Assembly (NCBI GenBank): GCA_966211765.1
Contig: CBIHOV010000003.1
Location: 124,001-188,000 of the forward strand
Length of the DNA: 64,000 nt
Direction of reading: 5' to 3'
Source: Paraflavitalea sp966211765
GTDB lineage: Bacteria; Bacteroidota; Bacteroidia; Chitinophagales; Chitinophagaceae
Part shown: positions 58,163 through 64,000 of the stretch, piece by piece
Layout of the letters: each line of letters begins with the position of its first letter
Numbering within the stretch: the stretch's first letter is position 1
Notes under the pieces: model-generated
What the model saw: the letters and a program-made list of their open reading frames with translations, nothing else
The model's database searches: none
What the model was told of the DNA's origin: nothing
Made by a program: the position numbers and the translations under genes

Positions 58163-59644
58163 CTAGTTCGCCAGCGGATTGTTTTGCAACTCCACATCGG
58201 GCAGGGCAAACAAGAGTTTGGAAGGTGAGGGTTTGCGTACTGCTTGTTTGATCAATCCACGTACTTCTGTGATCAATTGTACAGCCCTTCCTGTACGCAC
58301 CATATCAAACCAGCGCTTGGCTTCTCCAATGAATTCATACCCTCTTTCCCGGAACACCATATCATCGAAAGCCGCCTGGGAAAGACCAGCAGGCAGATCG
58401 GCCAGGGCGCTCGGATTATCAAGGCTCACGCCATAGGCCCTTCTTCTCACGGTATTGATGGCATCGTAAGCTGCTACCGGACCATTGAGCTTATTCTCTG
58501 CTTCGGCAAAGATGAGCAGTATATCAGCATAGCGATAGAGGTAGAAGTCATTTCCATTACCGGTATCAATGGGGGCATTGGGATCCTTGTATTTGCCCAG
58601 GCGCAGGTCGTAGATATCGGGTTCAATTTCTGCTTTTACGGTGGCTCCATTGATCACATAGGTATCGTAAAGGCTGAATTGCCTGCGCAGGTCTTTTACA
58701 TCCCAGTTCTTGATCAGGGGCGCTACGGAAATAATGCCGCCAAACTTATTACCGCTTACTGAGTAACCTGCAGCCTTGGCTTTTGAATCGGCCCAATAGG
58801 ATGCCATAAAGGAACCGCGGTCGAGAAACTGCGAGAATTTGAGGGAAAAGACATCTTCCATATTGGTAGGCAGCGTAGGCGAATACACGGTGGCGAGAGA
58901 AGGCTCCAGGCTGTAGCCATAAGTTGCTTTATTATCGATCACCTCTTTGGCCTTATCGCGCGCCTTCTGGTTATCTCCCTGTGTGAGGTAAACATCGGCC
59001 AGCGCTACTTTGGCGGCGCCTTTGGTAGCACGTCCGGGCGCACTGGTTTTATTGGGCAATACGCCTTCTGCAAATTTCAGGTCTTCAATGATCTGGCTAT
59101 AAATGACGGGGATATCCGATTTGGCGAGGGCCACATCACTGGAGTTAATGATCGGCTTCAGCCGCATCGGCACTTTACCCCATACCCTTACTGCAAAGAA
59201 ATAACAGATGGCCCTTACAAAGCGGGCTTCACCATAGGCTTTATCTTTTAGATCAGTGGCCAGGGTGGTATTGGCATCCAGGGCTATGATGAGGTAATTG
59301 GCCCGGCCGATGGCTTCATACAAAGTCGTCCAGGGTTGTCCCAGTGCATTGGGATTGTTCATAATGTTGTTGTAATTGCTCCAGGCCACCTGGGTAGGAC
59401 CGCCATCGGCATATTCACCCATCAGTTCAAGCCCCAGGCCTACGGTGGATTCCCACAGCCGCCCACGGCTCCTGGTGAGTGGCTCATACACACCTACCAG
59501 CGTTTGATCCAATATATCCGGCGTTAGCTGTCCCAGCTCGAGCGTGGCTTTCGGTTTCTCTTCGAGCATTTTATCGCAACCGGCCTGGCTTATGGTCACC
59601 AGCACCAGGGTGATGAGCAAAGCATAAAAATTAGTCGGTCTCAT
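58163..59644 (-). CDS. SusD/RagB family nutrient-binding outer-membrane lipoprotein
   Basis: 493 residues with a lipoprotein signal (ALLITLVLVTISQAGCDKM, Cys about 22). SusD signatures: LYEAIGRANYLIIAL, AYGEARFVRAICYFFAVRVWGKVPM, GAAKVALADVYLTQGD (tetratricopeptide helices) and the C-terminal FRERGYEFIGEAKRWFDMVRTGR. SusD caps the SusC barrel and binds glycan at the cell surface. The gene starts 31 bases after the susC stop; together with GH78 it forms a small polysaccharide utilisation locus, with substrate probably rhamnose-bearing. Confidence 0.95.
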   Translation of the reverse strand: MRPTNFYALLITLVLVTISQAGCDKMLEEKPKATLELGQLTPDILDQTLVGVYEPLTRSRGRLWESTVGLGLELMGEYADGGPTQVAWSNYNNIMNNPNALGQPWTTLYEAIGRANYLIIALDANTTLATDLKDKAYGEARFVRAICYFFAVRVWGKVPMRLKPIINSSDVALAKSDIPVIYSQIIEDLKFAEGVLPNKTSAPGRATKGAAKVALADVYLTQGDNQKARDKAKEVIDNKATYGYSLEPSLATVYSPTLPTNMEDVFSLKFSQFLDRGSFMASYWADSKAKAAGYSVSGNKFGGIISVAPLIKNWDVKDLRRQFSLYDTYVINGATVKAEIEPDIYDLRLGKYKDPNAPIDTGNGNDFYLYRYADILLIFAEAENKLNGPVAAYDAINTVRRRAYGVSLDNPSALADLPAGLSQAAFDDMVFRERGYEFIGEAKRWFDMVRTGRAVQLITEVRGLIKQAVRKPSPSKLLFALPDVELQNNPLAN

Positions 59645-59675
59645 ATTGTAAAGTATTTATGGTAATAGTTCATAA

Positions 59676-62600
59676 TTAAAAACCAATGCTGAATCCCAGG
59701 TTATAGGTCTTGGCAGAAGGATAAGCGCCCAGGTCCACACCCTGCCGGCGGTCATTGCCACTGAATGTATTGACCTCAGGATCGTAACCCGAGTAATCCG
59801 TAAAGGTGATCAGGTTCTGCGCACTGAGGTACACATTCAGGGTTTTGATGGCACGGCTTTTCAGCTTGAAAGCATAATCGAGCCGGATATTGCGCATGCG
59901 AAAGAAATCCCCCTTCTCCATATACCGCGAGGAACGCAGGTGGGCATTGCCCGCAAGCTGGCTGGGTTTTGGATAAAACTCATTGGCCACTTTCAGCTTA
60001 TTGAACTGGTTGGAGATGGTGGGATTGGTAAGCTCAAACAAAGCAGCATTGTTAATCAAAGCGCCACTCACGCCTGCCCAGATCATGCTGAAGGTGATTT
60101 GCCTGAAACGTACGGTGGGTGAAATGCCATAATAAAGATCGGGATAGGGACTGCCCAGTATCTGGTTGTCGAGGGCATTGATAATATCCCTGCCATTGGC
60201 ATCCTTATCTCCGTTGAGGTTTTCATGCATGGGCACGCCATCTTTATCAAGCCCCAGGAATTTAGGTCCAAGGAAAGCCGAGAGCGGCTGGCCTACGCGG
60301 ATAATGCTATTGGAACCAGAAGCATCATTGCCACCGGCAATGGTGGGAATATCTTTATTGTCTTTTGTTCTCGTCACTTTATTCTTGTTCTGAGAGAAGT
60401 TTACATCCAGCGAGAAAGTCCAATCGTCTGTATTGACGATATTGGCCCCGAGGGAAAGCTCCCATCCTTTGTTCTCTACTTCGCCTACATTGTCGATGAT
60501 CTGGTCGGGCCCCGTTCCTATACCGGCGCTTACACCGGCAGAAGGCGGTAACTGTACAAGTGCCAGCAGGTCGGAGGTCTTTTTGATGTAATAATCGAAT
60601 GTAAAGCGGAACCTGTCGCTGAGTAAACCCAGGTCGAGACCGATATTGGTTTGAGAAGTGGTTTCCCATTTCAGGTTGGGATTGGGAAAGGTAGGCGCTA
60701 CACCTACAGAAAGACCCGATCCGGCGCCCTGACCGGTATTAACTGCTTTACCCAGCAGCAATGACTGGTAGGGTTTAATGGCCGGATTGCCCGCTTGTCC
60801 CCAACTGGCCCTCAGCTTGAGGTTGGACATCCAGGTAAACCTCTCCATAAACTTTTCGGCCGAGATGCGCCAGGCGGCGGATACGGAAGGGAACACACCG
60901 TACTTGTTATTCTCTGCAAATACAGAAGCTCCGTCACGCCGTATACTGGCCGACAGCAGGTATTTCTCTTTCAGATTGAAACGCACCCTGGCAAAAGCCG
61001 ACAAGATGGTATTCTCACTCACATCAGTGACGGGCTTGCTGACCGTATTGGCAGAACTAAAATTGTAATTCTTCAGGTCGTCGCTGCCAAAACCGGATGC
61101 GGCCAGATCGGTCTGGTCATAGCGGTCATGCTGGTAGGAAACACCACCGATGGCTTCCATATTGAGATCGGGTGTGAATTGGTGCCTGTATTCGAGGAAG
61201 TCTTCCACGAGGCCCGATGTTTTATCATATTGACCCAGTTCGGCCGACCCGATATTATTACCCAGGCGCGGCAGTATGCGGGGAAAATAAAGGTCGCGGC
61301 GGATATGGTAATAATCGCCGGATAGCCTTATTGTATTGGTGAGCCCTTTGATGATCGTCCACCTGATGTCTATCCCACCCTGCACGCGGGTAGTGGTATT
61401 GCGGTCCAACACTTCTTTGGCTACGGCTACCGGGTTTTCTACATCAATACCATTAAATCCAAAGGGAGAGGTATCGGTATAGGTACCATCAGCATTTTTT
61501 ATACCTACAGTGGAAATGGAGCGAAGGACAGAGCCAATGCCTGATTTACCAAAGTTGCGCGTATTATCTCCTACGGCCGGCGAAAAGCCATCCTGCACCG
61601 CTCGCGATACGGTGAAGCGGGATTGAATGCTGAAATGGTCGCTCAACTTGTTATCGAGGTTTACCCGGATTGACCCGCGTTTATAATCGCTGTTCAACAC
61701 AATACCCTGCTGATCGGTGTAACCACCGGATACATAATACCGGCTGCGGTCTGTACCACCGGAAACGCTGAGGCTGGTATTGAGGAGCAGGGCTGTACGG
61801 AATACTTCATCCTGCCAATCGGTATTGATGGTGGGGGTAAAATTGGTCAATTCAGCCGGTGCGGCCTGGCCGGTATTCACATAATACCGTTTGGCAAAAT
61901 CCACATATTCTACACTGTTCATCAGGTCGAGCTTTTTACGCAGTTGCTGCAAACCCACAGAACTTTCAAATACCACGCGGGTAGCGCCTGTTTTACCAGA
62001 CTTGGTGGTGACCATCACTACCCCATTGGCGCCCCGTGATCCGTAGATGGCTGTTGAAGCAGCATCTTTGAGCACTTCAATGGATTCTATATCGGAAGGA
62101 TTGATCGTTGCCAACCCATTTACGCCGCGTACATCATCGTTGAATTGAGGAAGGCCATCGATCACATATAGCGGTTCGTTACCGCCTGCGATAGACGAAA
62201 CACCCCGCACCCGGATGGAGATACCGGCGCCGGGCTGTCCGGAGGTTTGCTGTACCTGCACGCCGGGCATACGTCCCTGCATGGCCTGCTCCACACTAAC
62301 GACGGGCATTTCGCGGATCTTATCTCCACGGAGAGAGGAAACGGCGCCGGTAAGATCGGACTTACGCTGGGTACCATATCCCACCACCACCACTTCGCCC
62401 AGGTCTTTGGCGTCTTCCTGCAGTTGTACTGTAACCGGCGAACCTGCATTTACGGTCATTTCTTTGGTTGCGTAACCCACATAAGAGAACACCAACACTA
62501 CTCTATCCGAAGGGGCTGTGAGGGAGAAGGCCCCATCTTCTGCGGTAGTGGTCAAATTGCTGGTATTCTTAACCTGTACGGTTACGCCAGCCAGGGGTTT

Positions 62601-62705
62601 ATTGTCGGGGGAGAAGACTTTTCCGGAGACCGGTTTGTTTTGTGCAAGACATGGCATACCTGCAAGCAAAACAATCATTACATAAAGTAATCTTGTTGTT
62701 GGCAT
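59676..62705 (-). CDS. SusC/RagA family TonB-linked outer-membrane transporter
   Basis: 1009 residues. Signal peptide (LLYVMIVLLAGMPCLAQ), carboxypeptidase-regulatory-like domain (VSGKVFSPDNKPLAGVTVQV, FSYVGYATKEM), the TonB-box/linker DLGEVVVVGYGTQRKSDLTG near 107-125, the plug (QAMQGRMPGVQVQQTSGQPG, EPLYVIDGLP, STAIYGSRGANGVVMVTTK) and a 22-strand barrel ending in NLGFSIGF. It imports oligosaccharides with energy from TonB-ExbBD, capped by SusD. It has no N-terminal STN (sigma-signalling) domain. Promoter in the 588-base divergent region 62706-63293, in which I see no other feature. Confidence 0.96.
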   Translation of the reverse strand: MPTTRLLYVMIVLLAGMPCLAQNKPVSGKVFSPDNKPLAGVTVQVKNTSNLTTTAEDGAFSLTAPSDRVVLVFSYVGYATKEMTVNAGSPVTVQLQEDAKDLGEVVVVGYGTQRKSDLTGAVSSLRGDKIREMPVVSVEQAMQGRMPGVQVQQTSGQPGAGISIRVRGVSSIAGGNEPLYVIDGLPQFNDDVRGVNGLATINPSDIESIEVLKDAASTAIYGSRGANGVVMVTTKSGKTGATRVVFESSVGLQQLRKKLDLMNSVEYVDFAKRYYVNTGQAAPAELTNFTPTINTDWQDEVFRTALLLNTSLSVSGGTDRSRYYVSGGYTDQQGIVLNSDYKRGSIRVNLDNKLSDHFSIQSRFTVSRAVQDGFSPAVGDNTRNFGKSGIGSVLRSISTVGIKNADGTYTDTSPFGFNGIDVENPVAVAKEVLDRNTTTRVQGGIDIRWTIIKGLTNTIRLSGDYYHIRRDLYFPRILPRLGNNIGSAELGQYDKTSGLVEDFLEYRHQFTPDLNMEAIGGVSYQHDRYDQTDLAASGFGSDDLKNYNFSSANTVSKPVTDVSENTILSAFARVRFNLKEKYLLSASIRRDGASVFAENNKYGVFPSVSAAWRISAEKFMERFTWMSNLKLRASWGQAGNPAIKPYQSLLLGKAVNTGQGAGSGLSVGVAPTFPNPNLKWETTSQTNIGLDLGLLSDRFRFTFDYYIKKTSDLLALVQLPPSAGVSAGIGTGPDQIIDNVGEVENKGWELSLGANIVNTDDWTFSLDVNFSQNKNKVTRTKDNKDIPTIAGGNDASGSNSIIRVGQPLSAFLGPKFLGLDKDGVPMHENLNGDKDANGRDIINALDNQILGSPYPDLYYGISPTVRFRQITFSMIWAGVSGALINNAALFELTNPTISNQFNKLKVANEFYPKPSQLAGNAHLRSSRYMEKGDFFRMRNIRLDYAFKLKSRAIKTLNVYLSAQNLITFTDYSGYDPEVNTFSGNDRRQGVDLGAYPSAKTYNLGFSIGF

Positions 62706-63293
62706 AGCAATAGTTTTTGGTTAGATGGATGCTTTTAAAACATCTATCCCAAGTTCAATATTTTTTTAGATAACTGGGTGTTTATTAACGGAATCGTTTG
62801 CAGGTAGGGTGTATAGAATGCGACTATCACGGTTTAGCATTTCCGGAAGACGCCGTAAACTTATCAGGATGGGGAGCAGGCCAGGCTATTGATTACTGGT
62901 CATTAAATACTGATTAATGCTTGTTGACTATAGATTGCAGGCAGTTGGTTAATACAAATCATCGCAGTACATCGATTACAAACTACAAAAAAGGCATGTA
63001 TTCACTACACGAGAAGAGTTGGTTAATTGTCGTGTTAACAATTAAAGTTAATATCTGTCAAAACACGGTTAAATACCATAAACAGAATCTTACCTGCATG
63101 TGATATTTTCGTTACATCCTTTATCAATGCATTCATAGCAAGACTGTGTAAAGCAGCGGGGAATTCTATTGCCATATAATCTTATCCAGGTTCCGATCAT
63201 TTCAGTACCCAGTTAAATAGTAATACAGTAGCATCTCTTACTTAGTAAGTGAACGATTGTACATAAACACTAAACAAACAAATCACATTGCTT

Positions 63294-64000
63294 ATGATCA
63301 AGCTTATTGCAGGCGCAGGCATAGTATCCTGCCTATGTTTTTCGCCTGTCTCAGTCAGCGCTTTTGCTCCGGACCTGCCATTCTACGAAAAGGCGCCTGT
63401 GGCCATTACGGTAACAGGCGTGATAACAGATGCTAAGGGAGATCCTGTACCAGGCATTACCGTTCAGGTAAAAGGTACACAGCAGGGAACCTCTACGGAT
63501 GCCAAAGGTGCTTTTACCATCCAGGTAGAAAACACCAACGCAGTGCTCCTGATAACTGGTACTGGATATGCTACACAGGAAATTAAAGTGGGCAACCAGA
63601 CCAAATTGTCCATATTGCTTCAAACAAGCAGTGCCAACCTGGATGAAGTAGTAGTGGTAGGTTATGGCAAACAGAAAAAAGGTGAAGTAACCAGTGCTGT
63701 GGCCAGTGTAAAATCAGAAGATTTCACTAAAGGTTTCGCCCGTGATGCAGGTCAATTGATACAAGGTAAAGTAGCCGGTGTATCTGTAGTAACGGCCAGT
63801 GGCGATCCCAATGCCACTACACAAATATCCCTGCGGGGAAGCAGTACGATCATGTCTTCCACCCAACCACTTGTATTGATCGACGGTATCCCCGGCGCGC
63901 TCAATACGGTAGCTCCGGAAGATATTGAATCAATAGATGTATTGAAAGACGGTTCTGCAGCGGCCATTTATGGTACGCGCGGCACCAATGGTGTGGTATT
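63294..64000 (+). CDS. SusC/RagA family TonB-linked outer-membrane protein (partial, runs off window)
   Basis: Open from ATG 63294 to the window end (235 codons). Signal-like start (KLIAGAGIVSCLCFSPVSVS), then a regulatory-like domain (TGVITDAKGDPVPGITVQVK, TSTDAKGAFTIQVE), then DEVVVVGYGKQKKGEVTSAV and the plug (GQLIQGKVAGVSVVTASGDP, QPLVLIDGIPG, SIDVLKDGSAAAIYGTRGTN). It is divergent from the other SusC gene and differs from it in sequence, so it probably starts a second glycan locus to the right. The SusD partner should lie beyond the window. Confidence 0.93.
   Translation, partial: MIKLIAGAGIVSCLCFSPVSVSAFAPDLPFYEKAPVAITVTGVITDAKGDPVPGITVQVKGTQQGTSTDAKGAFTIQVENTNAVLLITGTGYATQEIKVGNQTKLSILLQTSSANLDEVVVVGYGKQKKGEVTSAVASVKSEDFTKGFARDAGQLIQGKVAGVSVVTASGDPNATTQISLRGSSTIMSSTQPLVLIDGIPGALNTVAPEDIESIDVLKDGSAAAIYGTRGTNGVV

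Noticed and set aside
62706..63293. Extra small gene or RNA between the two SusC genes
   Set aside because: Short open frames there lack start context, domain signs and codon bias, and no hairpin with a T-tract was found; treated as a divergent promoter region.

Overview
The window looks like a chromosomal segment of a Bacteroidota, most likely in or near the family Chitinophagaceae. The clues are SusC/SusD-type outer-membrane genes, a giant secreted protein with a type IX secretion sorting tail, many lipoproteins with SxC signal peptides, LytTR-type regulators, and Bacteroidota-style -7 boxes (TAnnTTTG) before several genes. There is no rRNA, tRNA, CRISPR array, intact insertion sequence or phage module that I can see. 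The placement is inference from gene content; no 16S gene is present.

Layout. 1-7.2 kb: a secreted transglutaminase-like protein, a sugar-phosphate-isomerase-like TIM barrel, an IscA-type Fe-S protein, an acyl-CoA mutase catalytic subunit without its B12 domain, a GNAT, a secreted M20 amidohydrolase and a GRDP-like membrane protein with a Cys/Gly tail. 7.2-19.4 kb: glnS, a LytS/LytR-like two-component pair, an intradiol-dioxygenase-like lipoprotein, a tandem pair of terminator-bearing repeats (possible small RNAs), yggS carrying a heptamer-repeat insertion, an acyl-CoA dehydrogenase, a decayed hydrolase, and a VOC-DoxX-SRPBCC operon facing a GlxA/AraC regulator. 19.5-25.6 kb: a DNA-damage block, with a small protein plus SRAP (YedK/HMCES) on one strand converging on dnaE2-like plus dinB on the other. 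Both operons carry the same palindromic box upstream (TACTAA-N5-TTAGYA), a candidate SOS operator.

25.6-28.6 kb is an AT-rich, repeat-rich island with no intact gene. It holds an 11-bp tandem repeat, REP-like hairpins, a heptamer array and a broken gene that once encoded an HD-domain plus Hsp90-like (GHKL) ATPase protein; a second copy of its 3' end lies just upstream. 28.6-40 kb: an amidohydrolase, a frameshifted Trp-rich repeat protein, an ECF sigma/anti-sigma pair, lipoproteins, an S41 protease-like protein, a class C beta-lactamase-like hydrolase, PhnA, and a ferredoxin reductase plus 2Fe-2S ferredoxin pair.

40-64 kb is turned towards the cell surface and carbohydrates: a 1741-residue IPT/FG-GAP type IX cargo, a GH127-like arabinofuranosidase, a zinc-metallopeptidase-like protein, a DUF1624-type acyltransferase, an Lrp regulator with direct-repeat operators, a kinase-like phosphotransferase, exported small proteins, a LytTR regulator, and a SusC-SusD-GH78 alpha-L-rhamnosidase locus. 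A second SusC-type gene runs off the right edge, divergent from the first. The last block suggests use of rhamnose/arabinose-containing plant polysaccharide such as pectin side chains (inference).
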